The notes: a model not told the origin generated them from the letters alone. A stretch of DNA of 38,257 nt from Gammaproteobacteria bacterium MedPE (GCA_001874365.1 MPDF01000017.1:1-38257); one strand, 5' to 3'; positions 27,277-35,880 are shown, numbered from the stretch's first letter. Program-made: numbers and translations.

Positions 27277-28224
27277 GTGCCTGATATTAAATTGTTTGCG
27301 GGAAATGCTATTCCTGAACTTGCTCAAAAAATTGCTGACCGTCTTTATCTTAAACTAGGTAAAGCTACTGTTGGTCGTTTTAGCGACGGTGAAATAAGCG
27401 TTCAAATTAACGAAAATGTTCGTGGTGCAGATGTATTCATCTTGCAGTCGACATGTTCACCAACCAATGACAACCTCATGGAATTATTAGTAATGGTGGA
27501 CGCGCTACGCCGTGCATCGGCTGGACGCATCACTGCTGTTGTCCCGTATTTTGGTTATGCTCGTCAAGATCGTCGTGTTCGTTCTTCTCGTGTACCTATT
27601 ACTGCAAAAGTTGTTGCTGACTTCTTATCAAGTGTTGGCGTTGACCGTGTACTAACAGTTGACCTACATGCTGAACAGATCCAGGGTTTCTTCGATGTTC
27701 CTGTAGATAACGTGTTCGGTACTCCAGTATTATTAGATGACATTCAATCACGTGACTTCCACGAACCTATCGTTGTTTCTCCAGACATCGGCGGTGTTGT
27801 TCGCGCACGTGCACTAGCAAAATTATTGGATGACACTGACCTAGCGATTATCGATAAGCGTCGTCCACAAGCCAATGTTGCGCAAGTAATGCATATTATT
27901 GGTGATGTTGAAGGTCGCGATTGTATTATCGTTGATGACATGATTGATACAGGCGGCACACTATGTAAAGCAGCGGAAGCATTAAAAGAGCATGGTGCAC
28001 GTAACATCTACGCTTATGCAACTCACGCTGTATTTTCTGGTAGCGCTGTAACAAACGTTGCAAATAGTGTTATTGATGAGTTCATCGTAACTGACTCAAT
28101 TCCACTAACACCAGAAATGAAAGCAACAGGTAAAGTTAAGGTATTGTCACTTGATGGCATGATGGCAGAAGCACTGCGTCGTGTTTCAAACGAAGAGTCC
28201 ATCTCTGCAATGTTCCAATACTAA
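27277..28224 (+). CDS. prs: Ribose-phosphate pyrophosphokinase (PRPP synthetase)
   Basis: A 315-residue enzyme that makes phosphoribosyl pyrophosphate from ribose 5-phosphate and ATP for purine, pyrimidine, His, Trp and NAD synthesis. The sequence is very close to E. coli Prs (start PDIKLFAGN). ATP-binding RQDRR, catalytic-loop [11 protein letters not shown] and the PRPP signature [15 protein letters not shown] (215-229) are all intact. The start codon is GTG at 27277 with GGGG upstream. A terminator follows about 125 bases later. Confidence 0.97.
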   Translation: MPDIKLFAGNAIPELAQKIADRLYLKLGKATVGRFSDGEISVQINENVRGADVFILQSTCSPTNDNLMELLVMVDALRRASAGRITAVVPYFGYARQDRRVRSSRVPITAKVVADFLSSVGVDRVLTVDLHAEQIQGFFDVPVDNVFGTPVLLDDIQSRDFHEPIVVSPDIGGVVRARALAKLLDDTDLAIIDKRRPQANVAQVMHIIGDVEGRDCIIVDDMIDTGGTLCKAAEALKEHGARNIYAYATHAVFSGSAVTNVANSVIDEFIVTDSIPLTPEMKATGKVKVLSLDGMMAEALRRVSNEESISAMFQY

Positions 28225-28350
28225 AATTGAACTGAGACTTGCCATTTATTGATAATTCGTTGTCTATCGTACTCATTGGCAGGAGCCAATTCCGTGCGCT
28301 CTCCTAGAATTATCTGCAAATGACTACGTTCAGAGTCAATTTACTTAAAG

Positions 28351-28370
28351 CGACCTACGGGTCGTTTTTT
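28351..28370 (+). terminator. Intrinsic terminator after prs
   Basis: CGACC (28351-28355) and GGTCG (28360-28364) pair around TACG and are followed by six T residues. Confidence 0.75.
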
Positions 28371-28534
28371 ATTGCCTAAAATCTCTCAAGCATAACTTTA
28401 TATCTTTAACACCTACAAACACTAAAAAGGTCATGCAGGATTCAACAGCACATCATAAGTCTGAGAACCTGAACTTGGATAATCAATAAGCAAACCACCA
28501 TCACAAAATAACTATCTACACTTCAATCTATTCA

Positions 28535-28563
28535 TTGCCTAAAACTTCCACCTTGGTTATAAT
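28535..28563 (+). promoter_or_regulatory. rplY promoter
   Basis: TTGCCT (28535-28540) and a perfect TATAAT (28558-28563) are separated by 17 bases. The start site should be near 28570, giving a leader of about 75 bases before the rplY ATG. Confidence 0.8.
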
Positions 28564-28569
28564 GTCGCG

Positions 28570-28612
28570 CCGAATTTTTCGGTATCAGAAGATTTTGGTC
28601 GCAAAAATCTTC
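28570..28612 (+). promoter_or_regulatory. Structured rplY leader, two hairpins
   Basis: CCGAA/TTCGG (28570-28582) and a nine-base perfect stem GAAGATTTT/AAAATCTTC (28588-28596, 28604-28612) form consecutive hairpins in the predicted leader, about 32 bases before the ATG. Self-control of rplY by L25 has been reported for E. coli; whether this leader serves that purpose is inference. Confidence 0.5.
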
Positions 28613-28644
28613 ACCTATAAATATTTATTATTGGAGACATTAAC

Positions 28645-29268
28645 ATGTCACAAGCAATTACACTTGACGCGCAAATTCGTACAGACTTAGGGAAAGGTGC
28701 GAGCCGCCGCCTACGTCACGCGAACCAAACTCCAGCGATTATCTACGGTGGCGAAGCTGCTCCTGTATCAATCACTATCCAACACAACAAACTTTTTAAA
28801 GCGCAAGAGCAAGAAAACTTCTACTCTCAAGTTTTAACATTAAACGTTGATGGTTCTGAAGAGAAAGTAATCGTTAAAGCTATGCAGCGTCATGCTCACA
28901 AGCCAGTTGTTAACCACGTTGATTTCCTACGTGTTGACGCAACTCACGAACTTCACACTGCAATCCCAGTTCACTTCTTAAACGAAGACAAATGTGCTGC
29001 AGTTAAGTCTGGTGGTATCGTTTCTCACCACGCTAACGAAATCGAAGTAGCTTGTTTACCAGCAGCTCTTCCTGAGTTCATCGAAGTTGACGTTGCTAAC
29101 TTAGCACTAGGTCAAACTGTTCACCTTTCTGACATCGCTTTACCAGCAGGTGTTGAGTCAGTTGAACTACGTAAAGGCGAAAGCCATGACCAAGCTGTTG
29201 TTTCAATCTCTGCACCTAAAGGCGCAGCAGTTGAAGAAGATGCAGCTGAAGAAGCTCCAGCAGAATAA
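28645..29268 (+). CDS. rplY: 50S ribosomal protein L25, long CTC form
   Basis: A 207-residue protein. The N-terminal 90 or so residues form the L25 5S rRNA-binding domain ([22 protein letters not shown], then HVDFLRVD), and the rest is the beta-rich CTC/TL5 C-terminal domain ([20 protein letters not shown]), ending in an acidic Ala/Glu-rich tail. E. coli L25 has only the first domain; the longer form is common in other bacteria. GGAG precedes the ATG. Strong promoter and codon choice suggest high expression. pth follows after 11 bases. Confidence 0.95.
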   Translation: MSQAITLDAQIRTDLGKGASRRLRHANQTPAIIYGGEAAPVSITIQHNKLFKAQEQENFYSQVLTLNVDGSEEKVIVKAMQRHAHKPVVNHVDFLRVDATHELHTAIPVHFLNEDKCAAVKSGGIVSHHANEIEVACLPAALPEFIEVDVANLALGQTVHLSDIALPAGVESVELRKGESHDQAVVSISAPKGAAVEEDAAEEAPAE

Positions 29269-29279
29269 GATTTACTCAC

Positions 29280-29867
29280 TTGAGTAATCAAATTCAGCTT
29301 ATCGTGGGCCTGGCTAATCCAGGTCCCGAGTATGCCAACACCAGACATAACGCTGGTGCTTGGTATATTGAACAACTCGCCAACTGGCACAATACCTCGC
29401 TAAAAGCAGAATCTAAGTTTTTCGGACATACCGCACGTATTAATATCGACGGTAATGATGTTCGATTACTCGTTCCAACGACCTTTATGAATCGCAGCGG
29501 CAAAGCAGTTGCAGCAATGGCCAAGTTTTATCAGATCCCCGTAGAGAATATTCTAGTGGCTCATGATGAATTAGACTTATCTCCTGGTGTTGCCAAATTC
29601 AAACAAGGCGGTGGTCACGGCGGTCACAACGGACTTCGAGATATCATTAGTTCGATGGGGAATCAAAAAGATTTTCATCGTCTTCGCGTAGCCATAGGTC
29701 ATCCGGGTCACAAAGATAAAGTGACTGGGTATGTGTTAGGTAAAGCCCCAAAAGCCGAGCAAGATTTAATAGATGGCGCAATCGACGAAGCCGTTCGATG
29801 CACTAGTTTAATTTTCTCAAATGGTTTTGATGGCGCAAAAAACAGACTACATACCTATAAAGGTTAG
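29280..29867 (+). CDS. pth: Peptidyl-tRNA hydrolase
   Basis: A 195-residue enzyme that frees tRNA from stalled peptidyl-tRNA. The N-terminus [13 protein letters not shown], the catalytic His in TRHNAGAW (H23), [10 protein letters not shown] and [14 protein letters not shown] are the expected motifs. The only start that fits is TTG at 29280, giving the family-typical short lead before LIVGLANPG; its ribosome site is weak, so translation may depend on rplY 11 bases upstream. The rplY-pth-ychF order is common in gammaproteobacteria. Confidence 0.96.
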   Translation: MSNQIQLIVGLANPGPEYANTRHNAGAWYIEQLANWHNTSLKAESKFFGHTARINIDGNDVRLLVPTTFMNRSGKAVAAMAKFYQIPVENILVAHDELDLSPGVAKFKQGGGHGGHNGLRDIISSMGNQKDFHRLRVAIGHPGHKDKVTGYVLGKAPKAEQDLIDGAIDEAVRCTSLIFSNGFDGAKNRLHTYKG

Positions 29868-29897
29868 TCTTTAACAAACAAATTTTAAGGAATCACC

Positions 29898-30989
29898 ATG
29901 GGTTTCAAATGTGGCATCGTCGGATTGCCAAATGTTGGTAAATCAACACTATTCAACGCCTTAACAAAAGCGGGTATCGAAGCAGCAAACTTCCCATTTT
30001 GTACGATTGAGCCAAATACAGGTGTGGTTCCTGTTCCAGACTTACGCTTAAACCAATTAACTGACATTGTTAATCCAGAGCGCACTATTCCTACAACGAT
30101 GGAATTCGTTGATATTGCAGGCTTAGTTGCTGGTGCCTCTAAAGGTGAAGGTTTAGGTAACAAATTCTTAGCTAACATCCGCGAAACTGATGCTATCGGT
30201 CACGTAGTGCGTTGTTTTGAAAATGAAAACATCGTCCATGTTAGCGGTCAAGTTGACCCTCTTGCTGATATCGAAGTTATCAATACTGAGCTAATGTTGG
30301 CTGATATGGACGTATCAGACAAAGCTATTTACCGTCAGGCTAAAAAAGCGAAAGGCGGCGATAAAGACGCGAAATTTGAAATTAGCGTTCTTGAAAAAGT
30401 TAAAGCACATCTTGATGATGGCTTAATGCTACGTGCATTAGAGCTAACAAAAGAAGAAAAAGCAGCCGTTGATTATTTGCAATTTTTAACTATCAAACCA
30501 ACGATGTACATTGCTAATGTTAACGATGATGGTTTCGAAAACAATCCAATGCTAGACAAAGTGAGCGAACTAGCAACTGCAGAAAATGCAGTGGTCGTCG
30601 CAGTATGTGCTGAAATGGAATCTGAAATTGCAGAGCTTGAAGAAGACGAAGCGGTTGAGTTTATGGAAGATCTAGGTATTGAAGAGCCAGGTCTAAACCG
30701 TGTAATCCGCAGTGGTTACGAGCTACTTAACCTACAAACTTACTTCACTGCTGGCGTTAAAGAAGTACGTGCATGGACAGTCAATGTTGGCGCGACAGCA
30801 CCTCAAGCTGCTGGTAAGATCCATACTGATTTTGAACGTGGCTTCATCCGTGCTGCTGTTATCGGGTTTGATGATTTTATTGAACACAAAGGTGAGTCTG
30901 GTGCTAAAGACGCTGGTAAACTACGTGTGGAAGGTAAAGACTATATCGTTAAGGACGGTGACGTAATTCACTTCCGCTTCAACGTATAA
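29898..30989 (+). CDS. ychF: Redox-regulated ATPase YchF
   Basis: A 363-residue Obg-related P-loop protein. The Walker A loop GLPNVGKST lies at 9-17, the switch region reads [20 protein letters not shown], and a coiled coil (about 130-200) and C-terminal TGS domain (about 275-362) follow. The G4 position reads NVND rather than NKxD, in line with the ATP preference of YchF. Family members bind ribosomes and affect oxidative stress response. AAGGAA precedes the ATG. It follows pth by 30 bases and ends at a strong terminator. Confidence 0.96.
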   Translation: MGFKCGIVGLPNVGKSTLFNALTKAGIEAANFPFCTIEPNTGVVPVPDLRLNQLTDIVNPERTIPTTMEFVDIAGLVAGASKGEGLGNKFLANIRETDAIGHVVRCFENENIVHVSGQVDPLADIEVINTELMLADMDVSDKAIYRQAKKAKGGDKDAKFEISVLEKVKAHLDDGLMLRALELTKEEKAAVDYLQFLTIKPTMYIANVNDDGFENNPMLDKVSELATAENAVVVAVCAEMESEIAELEEDEAVEFMEDLGIEEPGLNRVIRSGYELLNLQTYFTAGVKEVRAWTVNVGATAPQAAGKIHTDFERGFIRAAVIGFDDFIEHKGESGAKDAGKLRVEGKDYIVKDGDVIHFRFNV

Positions 30990-31010
30990 GTACGTATACG
31001 TTGAAAATAG

Positions 31011-31043
31011 AGCAGGTATTGCATTGTAATACCTGCTTTTTTT
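31011..31043 (+). terminator. Intrinsic terminator after ychF
   Basis: Ten-base perfect arms AGCAGGTATT (31011-31020) and AATACCTGCT (31028-31037) with a seven-base loop are followed by a run of T. Confidence 0.9.
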
Positions 31044-31104
31044 ATGCCAATCTAAATACTGCTTATCCTACTAAGTAATCTATTTCCTCATCATCAGGTA
31101 ATAG

Positions 31105-31124
31105 TTAAGGACTACAGTTCTTAA
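31105..31124. promoter_or_regulatory. Imperfect palindrome upstream of the TRAP-lipoprotein/GGDEF-EAL operon
   Basis: TTAAGGACTACAGTTCTTAA pairs at 16 of 20 positions when folded on itself. It lies about 80 bases before the lipoprotein start and just upstream of a TATATT (31134-31139) that may be a -10 element, so it is placed like an operator. Confidence 0.4.
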
Positions 31125-31206
31125 ATTATTTAGTATATTCTACGAACATCTTATATACATTTTTTGAAGTCATTCGAAAAGCCTTAAATAAGCAGGAAGG
31201 TGTTCA

Positions 31207-32283
31207 GTGTATTTATCGTTGTCTCATATCCAAAAATTTCTATCTTTAGCAATGATTGCTCTTTTATTAACTAGTTGTTTTGACAAAACGACGACTACAC
31301 ATCAATGGACCCTTCAAACACAAGCTGTCGAGAGCAGTATTGATCATCAAGAGTTATTAACCTTCTCGAAAAACGTTGCCACAATGTCTAATCAACGCTT
31401 AATCATTAACGTGATTCCCGCGAATGAAATAGCGATAGGCTCTGATATCTATGGCGCTGTGCGTCAAGGCAAGCTAGAAATGGCAAACGGTTGGCCTAAT
31501 TGGTGGTCAGGTAATCATCCTGCGTGGGCATTAATGAATGCAGGGCCGTTCGACTTTATGAATATTGACGCATCAATGATGTTCTTCTTGTCTGGATCAG
31601 GTACTGATTTAGCAAATCAACTCACCAATCCGGACGGCATAATATGGCGTCCAGCATGGTGGCCAGGTATGGAGTTTGGGCTTATCGCAAAAACGCCCGT
31701 TAATGGGCTTGATGATTTAAAAAACAAGCGCATTAGGATCGGTCCAGGATTACCCAGCGAAGTATTAACCGAAGCGGCAAAGGCTTACACTATTCCATTA
31801 ATGCCCCATGAAATTTTACCGGCATTTGAGAGTGGTGATGTCGATGCCGTCGAATGGACTACTGCTAGCGGCGCTTGGGATTTAGGGCTCCACAATGTAG
31901 GCAAACATGCAATTGTTCCAGCTATTTGGCAACCATCTGTATTATCAGATTTTCTTATCAATCAAGCCGCCTATGACCGCCTTTCTCCAGATTTAAAAGC
32001 GATCTTAGAATCAGCAATAAAAAGTTTTACGCTACAAACAACAATGCAATCTAAAGTGGCTGACTTTGCCGCATTAGAACGTTTAAAAGCACATGGCGTT
32101 AGTATAAAACGTTGGACACCGAATGATATAAAGCGTTGGAAAGTTGCCAACGAAAAAATATTAGTTGAATACACCAACCGTGATGAATTTACACGCAAAG
32201 TATTAGCAGAGAAGAAGAAATTCAAATCAACTTATCAAGCTTATTACCACTACTTTGGAAGTTACGAGAGCGATGATAAATAA
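31207..32283 (+). CDS. TRAP transporter DctP-like substrate-binding lipoprotein
   Basis: A 358-residue protein with a lipoprotein signal (lipobox LLTSC, Cys24; +2 residue Phe). The body follows the DctP/TRAP solute-binding fold: LDDLKNKRIRIGPGLPSEVL, LMPHEILPAFESGDVDAVEW, LGLHNVGKHAI and DRLSPDLKAILESAIKS. The pattern is closest to DctP-type receptors for organic acids and related small molecules; the ligand is not predictable. The GTG start at 31207 has AGGAAGG six bases upstream. No DctQ or DctM membrane subunit is nearby. Instead the gene overlaps a GGDEF-EAL gene by 11 bases, so it more likely feeds a sensor than a transporter. A hairpin-like palindrome lies upstream. Confidence 0.85.
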   Translation: MYLSLSHIQKFLSLAMIALLLTSCFDKTTTTHQWTLQTQAVESSIDHQELLTFSKNVATMSNQRLIINVIPANEIAIGSDIYGAVRQGKLEMANGWPNWWSGNHPAWALMNAGPFDFMNIDASMMFFLSGSGTDLANQLTNPDGIIWRPAWWPGMEFGLIAKTPVNGLDDLKNKRIRIGPGLPSEVLTEAAKAYTIPLMPHEILPAFESGDVDAVEWTTASGAWDLGLHNVGKHAIVPAIWQPSVLSDFLINQAAYDRLSPDLKAILESAIKSFTLQTTMQSKVADFAALERLKAHGVSIKRWTPNDIKRWKVANEKILVEYTNRDEFTRKVLAEKKKFKSTYQAYYHYFGSYESDDK

Positions 32284-34525
32284 TTTAACTCGCCGCCTAC
32301 TCATTATTGTCAGCATCATTACCGTACTGGTAATGGCGGCGTTCGTTGGGTTACGCTATCAAACTAATATGCAAATGATGCAGCGAACGCTCACTGAAAA
32401 TAGTGAGGCAGTGGCCAAACGTGTTGCAGAATCAGTAAAACCGACCATTTGGAACATATACAACAAATCTTATAACCGAAAATACACCAATGAATCATCA
32501 GCGGCTATCCTTGATGCTGAAATGCAACCAAACTTTATTGATGGTATTAAGGTTTTTGGGAATTTCGGTCATCTCTACATGGGAAAAATAAAAGTCGACA
32601 GTGTTGTAAAAGACTTTAATAAGGATGCTGATGAAGCTAAATGGCGCCAGCACGAGCTTAAGAGTAACTACCCCATTAAGTTTGGCACCATGACTATTGG
32701 TCACGTTGAAGTAAGCTACAATGCAAATGATTATCAAGACGACTTAACTCGTAGCTTGCTACTTGACGTCACTCAAGTATTGGTTATCAGCTTTCTATTC
32801 GTGTTCTTTCTTCTACTTGTATTGCGTAAAGCACTTGTCGCACCACTGCAATCATTACAAATAGCGCAACAAGCGTTAAATTCATTAGATGAGGCCGTGT
32901 TTGTCGTCGATGAAAAAGGCCGAATCATAGACAGTAACCCTAGCTATATAACGTTAACCAACTATGAAGAACCATTCCATTATCCTCCTATCTTTACGAC
33001 TGGTTCTGAGAGTGCGAGTATCTTCAAAGCATATTCAAAAGAACAACCTCAAGCTGAACATTGGTCTGGCGATGTCATTGTGCATCGTAAAGATGGTTCA
33101 ACCTTCCCCGGCTTATTAAATATAAATATCGTTAACAATAGAAAAGAATCGGTAAATTACGTTGGCGTCCTAAGTAACGTGAGTGAAAAGATTGCTGCTG
33201 AGAAAAAACTCAATCGTTTAGCTTACTTCGATACGTTGACTCAAATTCCCAATCGGCATTCGTTTATGCAGTCTTTGGAAGAGTCCATGACATATGCAGA
33301 AAATAGACAAACTTCCCTCGCTTTACTGTTTATCGATTTAGATCACTTTAAATGGACGAATGATACCTACGGCCATAATGTTGGCGACAAGTTACTCATT
33401 GAAATCGCCAAGCGACTCAAACAAAGTTTACGACAAATTGATAGTGTCTATCGCATTGGAGGCGATGAATTCACGGTGATTGTTCCTAATTATACTAACC
33501 TAAATGCCCTCGCTGACATTGCAAATAGACTGATTGAAGCCATTTGTGCGCCACTGACTATCGATGAACACCCTATGCGACACAATGCAAGTATTGGCAT
33601 CTCTACTTATCCTGTCGATGCGACTGATAGCAAAAGTCTTATTCAGTGTGCCGACGCTGCGATGTTTAGAGCAAAAGAGCAAGGTCGTGCTCAGTCGTGT
33701 TTTTTCTCAGCGTCTTTGGAGCAACAACGCCAGTTTGAAAACGAGTTAATCTACGAACTTAAAAACGCGATATTAAATCAAAAACTCGCACTTTATTATC
33801 AACCTAAATACGCATTGTCCAGCTCTGAACAATCGATTGTCGGCGCAGAAGCTTTATTGCGCTGGCAGCGAGAAGACGGGCAATTCTGCTCGCCTGAAAT
33901 ATTTATTGAACTGGCAGAACAAAATGAACTCATTGGCGAACTTGGACAATGGGTCATTACTCAAGCCTGCCAGCAGATCCAACACTGGCGTAAAACATAT
34001 AAAAAAGAACTCACTATTGCTGTTAACCTTTCAGCACGACAGTTTAACGATGTTAATTTAATTACAAATCTATCTCAGGTCATGGATAGCTATAGCATTC
34101 AGCCCGGAGAGCTTGAGATTGAGATTACTGAGCGGGCAGTGATTGAGAATATTGACGAATCCATTGCTATTCTTCATCGTCTTCAAGCAATGGGAATTTC
34201 AATTGCTATGGATGATTTCGGTACCGGATATTCATCATTAAGTTATTTAAAGCAGCTGCCAATTAATGTGCTAAAGATAGATCGCTCATTTATTGATAGG
34301 GTATCGAAAAGTCAGGCCGACAATGCCATTGTCACGGCGATATTAACGATGGCCTTTGCATTAGATTTAGAAGTCGTTGCCGAAGGAATTGAGACGCAGG
34401 AGCAATTAAATTACCTCATCGATAACCACTGCCAAATAGGTCAAGGTTATCTGCTTGCTCGGCCAATGCCGTCAGATGAGTTTGACAACATGCTGCATTC
34501 ACAGCGAGTACTCAACTTGTCGTAA
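32273..34525 (+). CDS. Membrane GGDEF-EAL protein with PAS-like domain
   Basis: A 750-residue inner-membrane c-di-GMP protein. One helix (about 9-28), a periplasmic sensor region (about 29-165), a second helix (about 168-185) and a PAS-like domain (about 200-310) are followed by GGDEF (about 318-475) and EAL (about 490-745). GGDEF is intact at 396-400 with an RxxD inhibition site (RQID) five residues before it. EAL is intact in AEALLRW, with DDFGTGYSSL also present. It may both make and break c-di-GMP. The ATG at 32273 has GAGAG upstream and overlaps the lipoprotein gene by 11 bases; an upstream TTG would add six residues. The lipoprotein is the likely ligand-sensing partner. Confidence 0.93.
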   Translation: MINNLTRRLLIIVSIITVLVMAAFVGLRYQTNMQMMQRTLTENSEAVAKRVAESVKPTIWNIYNKSYNRKYTNESSAAILDAEMQPNFIDGIKVFGNFGHLYMGKIKVDSVVKDFNKDADEAKWRQHELKSNYPIKFGTMTIGHVEVSYNANDYQDDLTRSLLLDVTQVLVISFLFVFFLLLVLRKALVAPLQSLQIAQQALNSLDEAVFVVDEKGRIIDSNPSYITLTNYEEPFHYPPIFTTGSESASIFKAYSKEQPQAEHWSGDVIVHRKDGSTFPGLLNINIVNNRKESVNYVGVLSNVSEKIAAEKKLNRLAYFDTLTQIPNRHSFMQSLEESMTYAENRQTSLALLFIDLDHFKWTNDTYGHNVGDKLLIEIAKRLKQSLRQIDSVYRIGGDEFTVIVPNYTNLNALADIANRLIEAICAPLTIDEHPMRHNASIGISTYPVDATDSKSLIQCADAAMFRAKEQGRAQSCFFSASLEQQRQFENELIYELKNAILNQKLALYYQPKYALSSSEQSIVGAEALLRWQREDGQFCSPEIFIELAEQNELIGELGQWVITQACQQIQHWRKTYKKELTIAVNLSARQFNDVNLITNLSQVMDSYSIQPGELEIEITERAVIENIDESIAILHRLQAMGISIAMDDFGTGYSSLSYLKQLPINVLKIDRSFIDRVSKSQADNAIVTAILTMAFALDLEVVAEGIETQEQLNYLIDNHCQIGQGYLLARPMPSDEFDNMLHSQRVLNLS

Positions 34526-34604
34526 TTTGTTCATTAATTCGTCTTGTGCATTGTTCACGCATACATTACCTTGTAGATAATGTTTAACCATGTGATTGAT
34601 AATA

Positions 34605-35162
34605 ATGAAAATAACACAAGCGGCAATCCACACGCCTCAAGTACTATCTAACGAACTAATCAGTATGCGCTTAGCCACTATGAATGATTTAGACGATATC
34701 AGGGCTTATCGGAGCGATCCAGAAAACTGTCGCTTCATCGCGCCGGTAGAATCACCAGAAGAAACTCGAGAACTCGTTGAAAAGCTCTCCCAACCATGGC
34801 AGTTCACCACAGGTTATTGGAATGGCTTAGTTGTTTGTGAACAAAACAGCGACAAGGTCATTGGCGAGATTGTTTTTCGCGTAGAAGACTGGGATAGTCA
34901 GCGAGCCGAAATTGGCTATCGAATGTCTCCTGATTCTGCAGGAAAAGGTATTTGCACTATGGCAACCTCATTATTAATTAACTATTTGTTCGAGCAACTG
35001 GGATTCTATAAGCTCGTTGCTAAATGCGACGCGCGTAATATTGCTTCATATCGTGTAATGGAGAAATTAGGCTTTAAACGTGAAGCTGAATTTATAGAAC
35101 ATTATCGTATGGGTAACGAATGGACAGATCAATACGACTATGGACTATTGAGAAATCAATAA
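34605..35162 (+). CDS. GNAT N-acetyltransferase, RimJ/RimL type
   Basis: A 185-residue acetyltransferase. The acetyl-CoA motif lies in EIGYRMSPDSAGKGICTMA, followed by LGFYKLVAKCDARNIASYRVMEKLGFKREA. These are the typical motifs A and B of the RimJ/RimL group, which acetylates N-terminal amines of ribosomal proteins or small molecules; the substrate is not predictable. The ATG at 34605 was preferred over a TTG nine bases earlier; neither has a strong ribosome site. It is 79 bases after the GGDEF-EAL gene and is followed on the opposite strand by the tRNA array. Confidence 0.85.
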   Translation: MKITQAAIHTPQVLSNELISMRLATMNDLDDIRAYRSDPENCRFIAPVESPEETRELVEKLSQPWQFTTGYWNGLVVCEQNSDKVIGEIVFRVEDWDSQRAEIGYRMSPDSAGKGICTMATSLLINYLFEQLGFYKLVAKCDARNIASYRVMEKLGFKREAEFIEHYRMGNEWTDQYDYGLLRNQ

Positions 35163-35169
35163 AGTGAAA

Positions 35170-35246
35170 TGGTGGCTACGACGGGATTCGAACCTGTGAC
35201 CCCATCATTATGAGTGATGTGCTCTAACCAGCTGAGCTACGTAGCC
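35170..35246 (-). tRNA. tRNA-Met (elongator, anticodon CAT), copy 1
   Basis: A 77-base cloverleaf with encoded CCA. The anticodon loop is CTCATAA between CATCA and TGATG. The sequence is nearly that of E. coli elongator tRNA-Met and identical to copy 2. It is the last tRNA of the array and is separated from the tRNA-Leu before it by terminator-like hairpins. Confidence 0.96.
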
Positions 35247-35285
35247 ATTTTACTTTTTAAAGGCAAAAACTCTATCTAAAAACAG

Positions 35286-35340
35286 TCGCTTTCGCGATTA
35301 CTTTTTTAAAGGCAAAAAAAAATCGCTTTCGCGATTACTT
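35286..35340 (-). terminator. Two terminator-like GAAA hairpins inside the tRNA array
   Basis: Read on the minus strand, AATCGC-GAAA-GCGATT (bases 35337-35322) is followed by a T run and resembles a strong intrinsic terminator. A second copy with stem TCGC-GAAA-GCGA lies at about 35297-35286 and is followed by CTGTTTTT. Each copy sits in a repeated context that also includes a TTTTTGCCTTTAAA block. They lie between tRNA-Leu and the last tRNA-Met. Confidence 0.7.
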
Positions 35341-35365
35341 TCTTACTAAACAAAGTTAGTCTTGA

Positions 35366-35450
35366 TGGTGCGGAAAGAGAGACTTGAACTCTCACACCCG
35401 AAGATACTAGAACCTAAATCTAGCGCGTCTACCAATTCCGCCACTTCCGC
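35366..35450 (-). tRNA. tRNA-Leu (anticodon TAG), copy 1
   Basis: An 85-base type II tRNA with long variable arm and encoded CCA. The anticodon loop TTTAGGT lies between CTAGA and TCTAG. The acceptor stem starts GCGGAAG. It differs from copy 2 in one acceptor pair and one variable-arm base. Confidence 0.95.
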
Positions 35451-35471
35451 ATATCAAGTTGTACAATCATT

Positions 35472-35546
35472 TGGCTGGGATACAAGGATTTGAACCTTGG
35501 AATGACGGGATCAAAACCCGCTGCCTTACCGCTTGGCTATATCCCA
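35472..35546 (-). tRNA. tRNA-Gln (anticodon TTG), copy 1
   Basis: A 75-base tRNA with encoded CCA, starting TGGGATATAGCC. The anticodon loop TTTTGAT lies between GCGGG and CCCGT. It is identical to copy 2. Confidence 0.95.
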
Positions 35547-35559
35547 ACTAATAATTGTT

Positions 35560-35577
35560 TTCTTACCGGAGTAAGAA
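35560..35577 (-). other. Hairpin directly after the 3' end of tRNA-Met copy 2
   Basis: TTCTTAC (35560-35566) and GTAAGAA (35571-35577) pair around a four-base loop and touch the encoded CCA. It is probably a processing or stabilising element of the polycistronic tRNA transcript. Confidence 0.5.
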
Positions 35578-35654
35578 TGGTGGCTACGACGGGATTCGAA
35601 CCTGTGACCCCATCATTATGAGTGATGTGCTCTAACCAGCTGAGCTACGTAGCC
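35578..35654 (-). tRNA. tRNA-Met (elongator, anticodon CAT), copy 2
   Basis: A 77-base gene with encoded CCA, identical to copy 1. It is third in transcription order in the array. Confidence 0.96.
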
Positions 35655-35712
35655 ATCATAATAGTGTGTATTTAAAGTTACACGTCTTTGTCATTCACTC
35701 AACTTAAAAAGT

Positions 35713-35787
35713 TGGCTGGGATACAAGGATTTGAACCTTGGAATGACGGGATCAAAACCCGCTGCCTTACCGCTTGGCTATATCCCA
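35713..35787 (-). tRNA. tRNA-Gln (anticodon TTG), copy 2
   Basis: A 75-base gene with encoded CCA, identical to copy 1. It is second in transcription order, eight bases after tRNA-Leu copy 2. Confidence 0.95.
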
Positions 35788-35795
35788 ACTGTAAA

Positions 35796-35880
35796 TGGTG
35801 CGGGAAGAGAGACTTGAACTCTCACACCCTAAGATACTAGAACCTAAATCTAGCGCGTCTACCAATTCCGCCACTCCCGC
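35796..35880 (-). tRNA. tRNA-Leu (anticodon TAG), copy 2
   Basis: An 85-base type II tRNA with encoded CCA and acceptor stem starting GCGGGAG. It is the first tRNA of the array, about 63 bases after the predicted start site. Confidence 0.95.

Larger units (their letters stand above)
28225..28644. other. Content of the prs-rplY gap
   Basis: This 420-base gap holds a small hairpin (ATTGGC/GCCAAT, 28275-28290, four-base loop), the prs terminator, then about 165 bases with no convincing feature, then the rplY promoter and leader. The minus strand of about 28435-28510 contains a short stop-to-stop frame with no start, which I do not count as a gene. Confidence 0.5.

Noticed and set aside
28435-28510. 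Minus-strand stop-to-stop frame of about 27 codons reading like a protein C-terminus (GGLLIDYPSSGSQTYDVLL)
   Set aside because: No start codon, a stop immediately upstream, no ribosome site. It could be a decayed remnant but cannot be supported as a gene.
34563-34583. ACATTA/TAATGT hairpin after the GGDEF-EAL gene
   Set aside because: Short AT-rich stem without a proper T run; too weak to call a terminator.
35286-35340. Repeated hairpins considered as a CRISPR array
   Set aside because: Only two copies, unequal spacing, and a stem-loop plus T run that fits terminators.
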